Shown here: positions 23,770-35,343 of the stretch, piece after piece
How positions within the stretch are numbered: position 1 is the stretch's first letter
How the letters are laid out: each line of letters begins with the position of its first letter
Program-made: the position numbers and the translations under genes
DNA from: Kingdonia uniflora
Lineage: Eukaryota > Streptophyta > Magnoliopsida > Ranunculales > Circaeasteraceae
Assembly: GCA_014058105.1 (NCBI GenBank)
Contig: JACGCM010002082.1
Span: 1,488,001 to 1,552,000 of the forward strand
DNA length: 64,000 nt
Direction: 5' to 3'
Notes under the pieces: model-generated
The model's database searches: none
What the model was told of the DNA's origin: nothing
What the model saw: the letters and a program-made list of their open reading frames with translations, nothing else

Positions 23770-24330
23770 GTCGCAAACATATTGAGAGATGAAAGCCAGT
23801 TTTACTTTTGCCTTATCTTATGTCTAGTAGTATTCTTTAATTGAAAACTAGTATTATCTTCATTTTAATCGCAGAGTATGTATAAAGTTCGATCAAAGGT
23901 AGTATTACCTTTGCTTTAACCAGTATAATTATCGCAGCCATATTGAGAGATGATAGCTAGTTTGCCTTTGCTTTATCTTATGTCTAGTAAAGTTACTTGA
24001 TTGAAAACTAGTATTACCCTCGTTTTAATCGCAGAGTATGTATAGAGTTCGATCAAAGCTAGTTTTACCTTTGCTTTAACCGGTATAATTGCCGCAGCCA
24101 TATTGAGAGATGAAAGCAAGTTTTACACTTGCTTTATCTTATGTCTGGTAGAGTTCTTTGATTAAAAACTAGTATTGCCTTTATTTTAATCGCAGAGTAT
24201 GTATAGAGTACAGTTTGAAAGCTAGTTTTACCATTATTTTAATCGTTATAGAGGTCGATTGAAAGCTAGTATTACCTTTGCTTTAATCTATGTATTGTCT
24301 ACGTAAGTAGAGAGTTATGTAGGGAAAAAC
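23770..24330. repeat. 160-bp tandem repeat in the spacer of element B
   Basis: Units begin ATTGAGAGATGAAAGC at 23781, 23942 and 24102 (161 and 160 bp apart), each built of about three sub-units sharing the core GAAAACTAGTATTACCTTT..TTTAATC. It lies between the convergent 3' ends of the antisense gene and pol. Related to, but longer than, the 55-bp repeat in element A. Confidence 0.85.
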
Positions 24331-24429
24331 TTAGAAGTTTTCATTGAATAGAATAGAATGTACATTGTATGGAGATGAAAATCTTACTTTTAGAATGAAA
24401 AGAGTAAGAATTTAAAGTAGAGTAGTAAG

Positions 24430-27400
24430 AAACTTAACGATAGTACCATTTTTGTCACCTAGAATTCCAAGGATTTAGGATATGAACTCCTTCCTCGGTC
24501 ATGGGATAATATGATCTTAGGCCAGTTAGACTAGTGATTAGGAATGAACCCTCCCAATTTTTTGCCAGTTTCCCGGTATGTGCCTCTTTTCTGTGTTGAG
24601 GGATTTCTTTGAGGATGAGATCATCAATTTGGAAAGTACGGCTTTGGACTCATCTGTTGTACGAACTGGCAAGCATATGGTGATATCGGCCTAGGTTGGC
24701 AATAATGCGTTCCCTAGTCTCATCAATCTAATTGATGTTGCAGGCCAATTCAAACTCATTTTCTTCGTCAGTTAGCTTGTGATCTCTAACTATATGTAGA
24801 TATTCGGTTGGAATGACGGCTTTGGTACTATAGGCAAGGAGGAATAGGGTACAACCGGTTGATTAACGTGGAGTAGTACTGTATGCCCATAAGATATGAG
24901 GAAGCTCTGGTATCCAGTTTCCATTTTTATGTAAGTGAAGTCTTTTCTTGAGTCCATCTACGATGGTTTTGTTGGTGATTTTGGCTTGGTCATTGCCTTG
25001 AGGGTAGTATGGATTAGGTTGTGAGTGGATGATGTTGTGTTTGTTGAGGAAAGCTACGACTTTTTCTCTAACAAATTGTGGCCCATTATCGATTGGAATC
25101 AGGTGGGGGCATCCAAACCGTGTGATGATGTGTTCCAAGATAAAAGAGATGACCTCTTCTTCTCTAGTTCGATAAAGTAGAAATACTTCTACCCATTTTG
25201 TAAAATAATCTATAGCTACGAGTGGGTATCGACAATTACCTAGAGAATTAGGAAATTCACCGACGAGATCGAGCGCCCATCGTTTAAATGGCCAAAACAC
25301 CTTGCTTGAATGTAGTTTGAGCGTAGGGGCACGGATCGTGTGTCTATGTCGTTGACATGTATCAAATTTGTGCGAGTACTCTTCTACTTGCTTGCGCATG
25401 CCTGGCTAGAATACTCCTTATATAATTGTTCTGTTTACGAGTGATCAACCTGCGGCATGGGGAGCCACAAGTCCCTTCATGTAAATCTCTGAGCATCTCG
25501 TCTGCTTTCTTTCTAGAGAGACACTTGAGGTAGGCCCCATGACTGAATGGCGATATAAAAAACCATTTTGATTTGTATAAAGCTTTGAGTTTTCAATCAG
25601 TTGTTGGCGCTCTTTTGGATCTCCTGGAAGGGGTCCTTTGCATTCATTGTCGGTGCCAAGGTAGGCAAGGAAGGGCTTTCGCCAATCATCGTCCTTCTCT
25701 TTATCATACCCAGTGTTGATCGTGCATACAAAAATATGATCAATGCTGGGGGTTGATATCACTTCATCTAGAGATATCTAGCTTCTGTACCCAAGACCCC
25801 GGCTAGATAAACCAAAGAATCGGCATGTCTATTTTTACCTTGAGGAAGATAATCGAGAGTTGTCTTTGCAAACTGGCTCATCTTATCTGCAATGAGGGCT
25901 ACATATTCGATCATCTTGCCATTCTTCTTGTATTACTTTGAGTAATGGTAGATGATGAGTAAAGAATCTGAGAACCCTGAGAGATCTGGGACGCTGAGCT
26001 AAAGTGCGAGGTCGAGTCCATGAATGAGAGTTTCATATTCGGTGACATTGTTGAAGACTTCAAAAATCCAAGTGGATTGATTTCTCAATTCTATCGTTAG
26101 AAGGGATAATCAATACGAATCCAATTCCTGACCCTGCAGGTCCTGCTGAACCATCTGTAAGAAGTATCCACCATTTCCTTGTAACCTATTCAGCTTGCTC
26201 ATCAAATGATTTGGTGGGTAGATCTTCTGTAATTTCTTCTACAAGGTCAGGGTCGTACTCCTCTCACTCGGGATCTTCCACTGGAAAATGCTTTGGTTGT
26301 TCAAACTTGATATCATGTTCTTCCAAACTGACTACCCATTGTTACACTCTCCTAGATTTCTCTTTTTTGGAAAAAACTTCTCGGAGTGGGTAGTTCGCTA
26401 TTACTTTGACTGAATGAGCTTGGAAGTAGTGTTTAAGCTTCTATGAGGAGTAAACAAGAGTTAGAATGAGTCTCTCAATTTAAGAATGCCTTATTCCTGC
26501 AGGAGTGAGGGTTTTACTGATGAAGTAGACTGGCTTCACAATTTTCCCTTTAAGTTGAATGAGAACCGAGCTGATAGAGGTATCTGTAACTGCTAGGTAG
26601 ATGATCAGTTTCTCATTATCTACTGGGGTGCTCATTATAGAAGACTTCCCCAAATAAGTTTTGAGATCCTAAAAAGGTACCTCGCATTCTGATGTCCAAT
26701 GGATCTCTGCATTGGGCTGAACTTTAACTCATTTGGTACAACTGTAGAGTAGTAGGAACAGCCAATGATAGTGATCTGAAGATTTTGAAATGAATCGGTT
26801 AATAGCGGCAATCTTGCCAGTAAGTTTTTGTACGTCTTTCACCATCTTTGGAGATGGCATATTGAGGAAAGCTCGAATTTGATCTGGATCGGCCTCGATC
26901 CCTTTCATGCTGATGAGATGGCTGAGGAATCGGCCTGAATGTACTCTGAATTGACACTTATCAGGATTGAGCCGCATCTTGTAAGATCAAAGATAGTTGA
27001 ATATTGTGTTGAGATCTATAATGTGGTTGATTCACTGTATGCTCTTGCACAAAAGATCATCAATGTAGACTTCCACGATTTTCCTAAGATGTGTTTTAAA
27101 CATATTAGTCATCAACCGTTGATAAGTCGTACATGTATTTTTGAGTCCGAAGGGCATGACTTTGTAGCAATAAAGTCCTCTTTCAGTGATGAAAGTAGTT
27201 TTTTCTTGATCTTCTTCCAAGAGTGGAATCTGATTGCATCCCAAAGCAGCGTTCATCATATATAGGAGTTCGTGACTTGCTGTAGAATCAAGGATTTGAT
27301 GAATATTGGGGAGAGGGAAACTGTCATTCGGAGTGTGTTTGTTTAGATTTGTGAAATCTACACAAACTTGGACTTTTCTATTCTTCTTTGGTATAGCGAC

Positions 27401-28200
27401 GATGTTGGATATCCAATCTGGATACTTGGCTTCTCAAATGAATCTCCCTTTGATCAATTTCTCAATCTCCATGTTGACTTCATCTCTAAGACAAGGTGGC
27501 AGTCGCCGCTATTTCTGTTTGACCGCCGTGGCGTTGATGTTGATGGCCAATTTGTGGCATGCCTTGGTCAGATCGACCCCAGGCATCTTTTCAAAAGTCC
27601 ACGCAAAAACGTCTCGATTCAGTCGTAAGAATTGAATAAGAGCATCCTTATCGTGCTGGACCAACTCAGTACCAATAAAAGAACCTTTGCTAGGTCCATC
27701 AATGTTGACGTATTCTGTAGGCTCTGTTGAAGGTTAATCATCAAGGTGATCAGCTTTCTATAATTACTATGCGGCGTATCTGTCTGATATATCTAAAATG
27801 GCAGACACGGTATTTTTGCAAGCTTGAGAAAGCTTTTAACTACCTTTGATTTCATTGATACCATCATTGTGCTTGAAGCGAAGTACTTGATGATAGGTAG
27901 AAGTGATTGCTTCCATGTTGTGAATTCGGCAGCGGCCCATAATCCCGAGATAACGAGATTTGGTGTTGATGACATAAAAGATGGCGTTGATAGTGGTTGG
28001 TCCTGCGGTAATAGGTAAGGTGATCTTGCCTACTCGCTCTTCTTTAAAACCATTGAATCTACTAATATCGGTATCGCTTGGAATAACTTGATCACCCAAT
28101 CCCATTTGGTCGATTGTGCTCTGAAAGAGAATCTTAAGACCGCATCTAGTACCGATCATCATTGTATGCATGACAAACTTCTTCATCTTGAGCATTATGA
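24430..28200 (-). pseudogene. pol: pol of element B: protease, RT, RNase H, integrase (degraded)
   Basis: Reading down from 28200: protease region 28195-27836 (DTG replaced by GTRCG: active Asp lost), RT from about 27650 (CLRDEV..EIEKLIKG.F.REA, then TYQRLMTNMFK and VEVYIDDLLCKS, the palm aspartates, near 27060), thumb with FRVHSGRFLSHLIS to about 26730, RNase H and second RNase H-like domain to 25800 (LLTDGSAGPAG about 26150), integrase linker 25762-25445, zinc-finger end CDTCQRH, core 25399-24863 with ALDLVGEF (D), IDNGPQF (D) and NDQAKITNK, where the usual catalytic E is K. A tail runs to about 24430. Stops split all domains. Lineage as for element A. Confidence 0.85.
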
Positions 28201-28299
28201 CTAATGCGTCATGATGTAGAAATTTTACATGACTAATGTTGCAATCATCGACTGAGATTCTAAGCCAACGATTCCTCGATTAGGGTAGAAGCTTGGCTT

Positions 28300-30030
28300 C
28301 TTTATCTTGAGGTGTGAAATTGTAGCATTCTGACAGTCTCCTGCGCTTGAATCGGCAAAAGTTATTGTTCTGATAAATTTTGATCATGTTATTGTGGTAC
28401 ATATGGTAGAGATGTTTCTCCTCAGCCTGATCTTCGACCTAGACTACTTCGAGCTACTTCTTATAGTTGTTATCCTTGTATGATTCCAGGTCGATAATAT
28501 ATTCGTACATCCGTCCCTCCTTCAAAATGAATTCCAGCAACCTCTGTAAAGCATAGCAGTTGTCAGTAGAATGATGGTTTACCTTATGATGCAAGCAGTA
28601 CGGGCAACTTTCGAGTGGTTTTAATGGTTAAGAGAGACAGTATAACTTACCCTTGGAGAGGATTTGAAAAATTATGGAGATTTGAACATTCATCTTTATG
28701 AGGACCGGTTTAGGTAATATTTCACCTTTCCGAGGTTTGCCGATGTTACCCTTGGAACACTTTTGAACACCCTGATCCTCCTTCAATTTATTATTTTGAT
28801 CTATAGATGGAACTCTCGTGGTTAGGACGGATTTAGTATATTTATGTCTTTCGGACATCATCATTTCCAGGTCGACATATCATCAACCTTGGTGATCATA
28901 TCCTCCAAGATCACAGGTTTATTGAGGAAGAGGTGCTCTTTAGCCTTGCAGTCGAGCTGGAGTGCATTGGTGAAAGCAGTAACAACTATTATCTGATCGA
29001 AATTGTCTACTTTACACGCGAGCTCCAAAAACTTCTTTGCAAAAGCCTTGAGCTTCTCTTCGTGTGATTGTTTAAGACTAATAAGAGAATATAAATTCAC
29101 CTATTTGTCTCTATTATGAGCATATGTCTTGATGAATTGTTTTTGCAGCTGATCGAATGTGAGTATAAAATCTTTAGGTAAAGAGTGGAACCACCAGAGT
29201 GGATCTTCCTGTAGACTTGTTGCGAACAAACGGCAGAGGATCTGGTTGAGATTGGAATGCAACCCTAATGAATCATGGTATTGTTGAATGTGCTCTTTTG
29301 GATCGGTGCCCTTGTATTTACGAATTTTTAGACTATGGAAATCTTTCGATATTTCCATATCGAATAGTTCTTTGGCAATCGAACTTCCTTGTAACTTGGT
29401 AAGGTCAATTATAGTGCCCAGAACTTGCACTTTAATCAACTTCTTGATGCGCTGATCCATATGCTCCTATGTGACATATTGACGTGTCGATTGAGTAGCT
29501 TAACAAGGAGGTTGAGGATTATGAGTATCGGTACCCTCACTTAAATGATCACGTGCTAGAATTTGAGGTTAAGGTCATTGTTCTTCCTCCTAATGTTTGG
29601 AAAATTGGTGACCTCTACTGATTTTGGACTGAACTTCACCACCCAAATGAATAAAAGGTTGATGCTCGTGTTAAATATTTCTGGAAATAGCTTTGCTGGT
29701 GGCACCTCGAGGTCCCAATCTGACCCACGTTGAAACTTGGGAGGTCTCTGGCACTTGTTCGCGATCTCTAGTTTGAGGAGCCTGTTGAGTATCCTGCAGA
29801 GCTTGTAATGCAGTCTAAATGGTTATTATCTGGTCTTCATGTCGTTTGAATGCTGTCAAACAAGCTTGTTGCTCAACTTCGAGCTCCATCTCACAGAGCT
29901 CTTGGTCAAGAGTTAACTGATGTTCGAGCTCATTACGCTTCTCTATTTCGGCGTAGAGAATCGCCCGTAGTTCTGTAAGCTGCTCTGGCCCAACTGAAAG
30001 ATCGAGCTGGATTCTGGTTGTTGGTCATCT
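28300..30030 (-). pseudogene. gag: gag of element B (degraded)
   Basis: N-terminal helical part (AEIEKRNELEHQL about 29960) then MDQRIKKLIKVQVLG at 29460, SSIAKELFDMEISKDF, RKYKGTDPKEHIQQYHDSL, a DPLWWFHSLP motif and FIKTYAHNRDK to a stop at 29101; continues MNLYSLISLKQSHEEKLKAF to 28861 and on to a CxxH..HxTDNC zinc knuckle near 28590-28550. The gag-domain pattern (W-F..LP.....F) is clear. Three or more stops between segments. Confidence 0.82.
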
Positions 30031-30101
30031 GGAAGTGACCATGATTAAAATTGATAGTTGAGTGAATGTATGCCTTAGGATATCATAGAAATGTCTTCTT
30101 T

Positions 30102-30119
30102 CCCACAGATGGCGCTAAA
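30102..30119 (-). other. primer-binding site of element B
   Basis: Reads TTTAGCGCCATCTGTGGG directly after the 5' LTR end on the - strand, close to the (T)TTGGCGCCGTCTGTGGG type used by Tat elements, with one G to A change in GGCGCC. Confidence 0.65.
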
Positions 30120-30717
30120 TGTAACGGCCTAATTTCGTAAGCTCGAGATGGCTCAAAATTAGCTCTTACACCAATGTTCCTGTGACAAAAACTAATGTAA
30201 AGTAAGAAATGACGCGTGTAATTTAGCGTGGAAAACCTCTGAATAGGTAAAAAAACCATGACCTCGGGTTGAGGATTTTAGTAACAGTGACTTTTATTGC
30301 TTGAGGCTGATATCTTATTATAAGTGATCTCTCGAACTATAAATACTTGATCTTGTAAATAAGAAATTTGGTATTTTAAGAATCTAGAAAATATGGTTTT
30401 CTTGCTCATTTTCCGTATATTTTTCTGGTCATTGTCTCTTTCAGAACCTTTTCCTTATATAGGCCTTGTCTGCAGTTCTTTATCATGCTGAAGTACGTTC
30501 TCCGAACAATGTGGTAAGTGGCGGTTGACTGATTAACTGTTGAGTTCGTGAGAGACAGGTATCTTTGACTTGTTCATGCTTTTATGTTGTGCTCGACCCA
30601 CATTCTTCATCAGTTCGTGGTGCAAGTGTCAATGTTGATTGTTTGTCACATGTAAAATGCGTGATTATGATATGTAGGTACTTCGAATTGGGTTAGATCG
30701 AGGGATAGGTCCCTACA
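30120..30717 (-). repeat. 5' LTR of element B
   Basis: 598 bp, TGTAACGGCC to CCCTACA in + orientation, direct repeat of 16390-16984. The - strand has a TATATAAGG box at 30462-30455. TATAG target duplication follows at 30718-30722. Confidence 0.92.
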
Positions 30718-30722
30718 TATAG

Positions 30723-31140
30723 TACTTTGAATTGTCCAAAAAATTTAAGCATTGTCAAGAATGTAAACATTGTAGCTAAGAAAGCTAAGCCAAAAGCTTC
30801 TTTGAGTTGGGTTGCCAAAGTCCGGACAAAAGATGTGGCTAAGACCATAAAGAATACCAAAACCGCAGTGGACAAAGATGGTTGGGAGAAGCCGAAGAAG
30901 ACCGCTAGGTATTGACCTACTAGTTCTACAAGTGGTATTATTGCTCACATTCCAATTGATCTCACTGAAGAGATAATTAAGATGATAGAGAAATGGCCTA
31001 TCTCTGGTGTGGAAATCAAAGATAAAGATCAACTTGTTTCTACGACGGATGAAGAGTTGGGACCTATTATTTCTTACGATAGTCGTCGTGTTGAACCTAG
31101 TGGTGAAGATGCCTCCTTACCGAGTAAAAGGGCCGAGTAA
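30723..31140 (+). pseudogene. LINE ORF1 (DUF4283-type), 3' part
   Basis: Continuation of the ORF1 cut at 16389: removing element B and one TATAG copy keeps the frame through the zinc-finger-like region. Contains ASLSWVAKVRTKDVAK and KDGWEKPKKTAR, the basic C-terminal motif usual in plant LINE ORF1 proteins. A frame change at 30913 leads into IPIDLTEEIIKMIEKWP and an acidic tail to a TAA at 31138. Confidence 0.72.
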
Positions 31141-31205
31141 GAAAAGATGACTTTAAAGAACAAAACTACGAGAGACAAACTTCCTAAAGAGCCAGATCCA
31201 TAGCA

Positions 31206-31750
31206 CGAGTCTCTTCTGTTTTGCTTCTTTGAAATATTTTTTAAGTATATCTGTTGTTTCAGGTAGTTTTTTTCTTTTGGGTGTTTGGTTCTCCCCCTCC
31301 CCACGTCTTCATGTTAAATCTTTAAGGATTAGAGGGAGTTGTCCCCACCTTGTACATTCTTTTCTTTCTATATATCTAGTCACGGGTCTGCCTAAACCCG
31401 GCTTGCCTAGCAAAAAAATGTCTACAGAGAGACTAATAGAGTATCATATCACTTAACCAAAATCAGACCTCTAGAAGGGCATGTGGAGCTTAATCTAAAT
31501 CAATTTGATGATTAAAAGAAATTTTATATCCATGAAGATGCTTCAGGCACTTGGTACTTCAGAGTTTAGACTTTAGCCTTGTACAACAGTAACTAGTTGT
31601 TAGTTAGTTTTTGGTCTTGTTTTTTCTTTTTTGAATTCCCAATATGTAGGGATTCACTTTGTACATTCTTTTAATTTTTGGGGGTGGTGATGGTCTGCTT
31701 TCAACCCGAGCTTACCCTCCAGAAAAAAATAAAAATAATAATAATAATAG
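31206..31750 (+). mobile_element. LINE 3' terminal region(s)
   Basis: Non-coding T-rich sequence with a repeated end module: TTGTACATTCTTTT at about 31352 and again at about 31658, each followed by a GGTCTGC..ACCCG.GCTT.CC segment. The second copy ends in AAAAAAATAAAAATAATAATAATAATAG (31724-31751), an A-rich LINE tail. Suggests two related LINE ends in tandem. Confidence 0.5.
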
Positions 31751-31755
31751 GGCGA

Positions 31756-33100
31756 ATTGCAAAGTCCCCTTCATTAAGGGTCTTCGACACTTTGTCTGAT
31801 CGCTCGCCAAAGACGACTTTTATAAAAATGAAAACTTTGAGATGACCAACTTGGGTTTGATTGCCAAATGTGACCTTCCATCCAATAATTTTGATAAGCA
31901 TGTGCTCAAAAGAGCCAATTTGATTAAAAATGTAGCCAGGACTGTAATAGCAGTATGGTTCCTAACTAATTTATAATCGAGATGTGTTATTGGCTTAAAG
32001 TCTTTTCTACGGCACGTACAAGAAGCGTGTGCACAATTAGACTAATATGTTTACAAATGTCCTTCAGAACTAATGGAATACCTGCTCAAACGAGGAAGAT
32101 AACAATAGGTGACTGTAGTGAAGAGGTCATACGGTGAATAGAACTAATGGATTTTAAAAAAGAACTATAAATACAACAAATATATTACCTGGTCAGAATC
32201 TTGCTATAAAAACCCATTCGAACAACAAAGCCTCCACCGCAACAGTATTACTGTAATACTTCGGGTATTGGAAAAGTGTCTAACCCAATAGCGGTGATGG
32301 TTGCACCAATGGTTTAGTCCCACATAACCAGGTGTATAGTCATTAAATTAAAATTTCACTCTACATGTCACCAAAGCGTTTTTTTAAGAATAAAAATCCT
32401 ACACTCTTTGAGATCCGCAGTGGTTAAGTGGGAACAATATCAGTACGCGTAGAGGGGACATGTCACCGAAGTGTTTTCTTAGGAATAAAAATCCCACAGA
32501 GAGGTTCCCCGTTAATATACTATTAGTGGTAGACTATATGATAGTGATCAACGGGATGTATTCTGCTTTACTAGCGTTGTTAATGGATCGGATTCGGACT
32601 GGATCTGCTACAACCTGAATCCGATTCGAAATTTTTGAAGTAACATCCATATCCGATCCGAAATTTCTATGGTTAAATCCAAATCCGATATAGTCTGAAT
32701 CTAAGTTCGGGTACCCGAAACTAAAATCAGATTCAACCATGATTTTATTTGATGACTAAAAATGTTAATACAAAAGCTTGGACCCATGACCATTCATAGG
32801 TTTAAAGAACTCAGCACCACTTAACCAGATAGCTGGATGCATTTTAAATTGTTTTCTTATTGTATATAATATATTTCTAATTGTTTTAGAAAATTAAAAT
32901 TAAAAATTATTAATAAATTGGTATATAGCTTCGGATCGGATATTTATCGAATTGGACTAGGCACCATCCAAATCCGATCTGAAATCGGATTCGGATTGAA
33001 AAAATGACATCCATATCCTAAAATATAATCGGATTTCGAATAATATCCAATTGCTTCCAAAACAACCCCCATCAGATCAGGAGAAACTTGTAACTTATAC
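31756..33100. repeat. gene-free stretch with degenerate repeats
   Basis: No coding sequence recognised. A 40-bp direct repeat (ATGTCACC[A/G]AAG[C/T]GTTTT.. GAATAAAAATCC) occurs at about 32366 and 32459. From 32570 to 33060 the sequence is dominated by inverted and direct copies of GGATCGGATTCGGA / AATCCGATCCGAA, typical of a decayed non-autonomous DNA transposon or simple repeat; ends not definable. Confidence 0.45.
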
Positions 33101-33103
33101 TAA

Positions 33104-33492
33104 GAGCATCTCCAACAGAGAAGATATGTTATTCCGATTTTGAATACTAGTATCCGAAATAGCATACCACTTTGCTCCAATAGATTTCTCTTTAAATTCA
33201 GTTATTTATTAAAATTGGGACCTACAATATTATTTTATGTGAGAGAGAGAAGATTTTTATTAAAAATTGGGACCACAATGTTCCTTTATTAGAGAGAGAG
33301 AAGAAATGAAGATAATAAATATTTGTAGGGGACCCACAAAAGTAGTATACACATACCACTCTCCAAGTTCTGGATTTGCATACTTTGGAGAGGTATGAGG
33401 GTGAGTATGCCGAACACCATACCCCTGTTGGAAGGGGTTTTTGCATAAGTATGTGAAAAGTGTAACAGCATACCATACTGTTGGAGATGGTC
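33104..33492. mobile_element. Tourist-type (PIF/Harbinger) MITE
   Basis: 389 bp, left end GAGCATCTCCAACAG, right end CTGTTGGAGATGGTC (complement GACCATCTCCAACAG, 13 of 15 identical), flanked by TAA at 33101-33103 and 33493-33495. Terminal sequence and TWA duplication are those of Tourist-like elements. No ORF. Confidence 0.88.
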
Positions 33493-33639
33493 TAATAAGT
33501 AATAACTATAGCGATGAAATTACAATCCACTAAGAAAATAACAATCTTATTATTTGCTGAGGAGATAAGCTCAGCTGCTCAAGCATGAATGAAACATTAA
33601 AAATAAAACTTTCAAAGATAAATTAGCGGAATACCAAAT

Positions 33640-34240
33640 CAGTACTTCCCCTATGAAAACCAACTAAAACTAAAGGTACATGAAAAGGTGTGTTGAGGAG
33701 ATGTTGCACGCTTCGAAGAGTTAGATAAAAAGAGGGATACCATGAGATGGTCTGCACTCTACAGTTGCAGTTATAGTTGCAGTTGCAGAAATTTATCTTT
33801 TGCGGTTGCCATCCCCCCATCATCCAGTTTCCCTTTGAAGACTGCACCCGACCCGCCACTACTAAACACATATTGGAAGTAATAGGTCACCTTTTTGAGG
33901 TCTTAGTAATAAATTTTGTAGGATGTCTTGCTCTCGCCCCGAGAATGTTGTAATCATATTGAGTCTCAACCTGTTGCCCAAATGCTTCAGTTCCATTATC
34001 TTCCCTTACTTCTATTACTAATATTTGTTGCTCAATCGGCATCAAGCCATTGAAGGAAGTGGAGAAGCACCCATGTGAGGATAGAAAGAATCCCTGCAAA
34101 ATACATGGATGAAGAAGAAGAAGCTTTTTGAAAATCCATCATAAAAACCAAATATTGTGAGAGAGAGGATGTTAGCGAATAATGATACAAGTGCGATGAT
34201 TTTCCATGGTTTACGAAGATATACCAAATTGCTCACTAAA
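33640..34240 (-). pseudogene. tandem-kinase family fragment (membrane module and kinase P-loop)
   Basis: From 34236 down: a short hydrophobic start, FGFYDGFSKSFFFFIHVF (about 34160-34105), the same module as in the gene at 37.7 kb, readable in the other frame as MDFQKASSSSSM; then a juxtamembrane remnant TKTSKR and GGSGAVFKGKLDDGG (about 33850-33800), an altered glycine loop. The rest of the kinase is absent or beyond recognition. A truncated pseudogene of the local kinase family. Confidence 0.65.
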
Positions 34241-34620
34241 ACAATTCAACAGCATACAGTATTATAGGGATGGACCCAATCCCATCTTCACTAGAAATAC
34301 TATAAAAGCCTACAGGGAAAAAGAAGTAGAGATTTTCAACAGCATACAGTCAATACTTTGTTTTAATTCAAATCTGGTGGTTGTATTTCTTTACTTTTTT
34401 GCATGGAGAAGTAGAGATTTTCCTCACCGTGACCCTCTGAGAACATTGTCAGAATTTGCTAGTTCTGAAACTACAATTTGGATGTAAAATCGAGGAATCT
34501 GTTGTCTATCCATCCGATTATACATGCGCATTTTTTTTTTCTTAGCTTTTTATCTCGGAAAAATTAGTGTTGATGATGCTCAAGGTGATGAAAACTATTT
34601 AAGGTGGTATATGTCATATT

Positions 34621-35110
34621 ATGACTCTATGTGGATACCCAATTCATATAGGCTTAAGGTTGTACTATTTGAGGAGGGGAGTAGATTTTAGACTCCACGA
34701 GGAGACCAAGAGAGCCTTAAAGGCTTTATCAAGGAAAAAAAAAAAAAAACCTTATAGGAGGGTTTCAAAGAAAAGCAAAACACTATCTTTTCTGAAGTTG
34801 GGAGTAAGCGAAGGGTATAAAAGTGTGAGGGTGTACACTGACTCTATAGTGAAGGACAAAGCCATCCCCCCTTGGGAAGCCAGATGTACCTTCAGGAGAA
34901 TTTATGCACTGATAGATGAGTTTCACTATTTTGACTATTTGTGGTGGGAAATAATTGTTAGAGCCTTGGAGGGGTTTTAAAGAAAATGCATTACGTCTCT
35001 GAAGTTGGCAGAAAGCAAATGCTACAAAAGAAGTTGTAAAGACATGTATTTAGGGTGACTAACAGGGCTGCCGATCACCTAGATAGTCTGTCTCTACCCT
35101 GATTCTAGCA
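34621..35110 (+). pseudogene. LINE RNase H fragment
   Basis: LKLGVSEGYKSVRVYTDS (34790-34850), then PPWEARCTFRRIYALIDEF and, in another frame near 35040, HVFRVTNRAADHLDSLSLP: the helix, TDS and HV.R..N.AAD motifs of plant LINE RNase H. A poly-A run (34736-34749) interrupts the 5' part. No RT nearby. Confidence 0.6.
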
Positions 35111-35340
35111 TTTTAGAGATTACTCAAAATGATTAGCTATGAGGATGCAAACGGGCAGTTAACTAATGAAATGGTCTATTCTCTCTGTCTAAGACTAGCA
35201 TCATTAGATTAGAGAACTGGAGGAGGTTTAAAATAACGAAATGAGTTCAAAAGTAGGACGTACTTTTTGGGCTCCTCTGTCTTTGGTTCTTCTCTTGGGC
35301 GCAGCTGATTTAGGAATGTCTCAGAAAAGCATCAGGCAAT
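35110..35340. other. short intergenic stretch
   Basis: Downstream side of the tandem kinase gene (its 3' side). No gene or repeat recognised; no clear polyadenylation signal chosen. Confidence 0.3.
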
Positions 35341-35343
35341 TGG

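Larger units (their letters stand above)
16390..30717 (-). mobile_element. Tat-like Ty3/gypsy retrotransposon B (complete ends)
   Basis: 14.3 kb element with two direct LTRs (595 and 598 bp) and a perfect 5-bp target duplication TATAG. Sense strand is -: primer site next to 30120, gag, pol, then a 160-bp tandem-repeat spacer, then a long spliced gene on the + strand, a small + strand ORF, a polypurine tract (complement of 16985-16998, GAGAGGGCGAT) and the 3' LTR at 16390-16984. The two LTRs differ at roughly 34 of the first 245 aligned positions by eye, mostly transitions, so the insertion is old. Same family and layout as A. All ORFs carry stops; not autonomous. Confidence 0.93.

Noticed and set aside
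17985..24330. Tandem repeats as CRISPR arrays
   Set aside because: Units are directly adjacent with no unique spacers, and the genome is eukaryotic.
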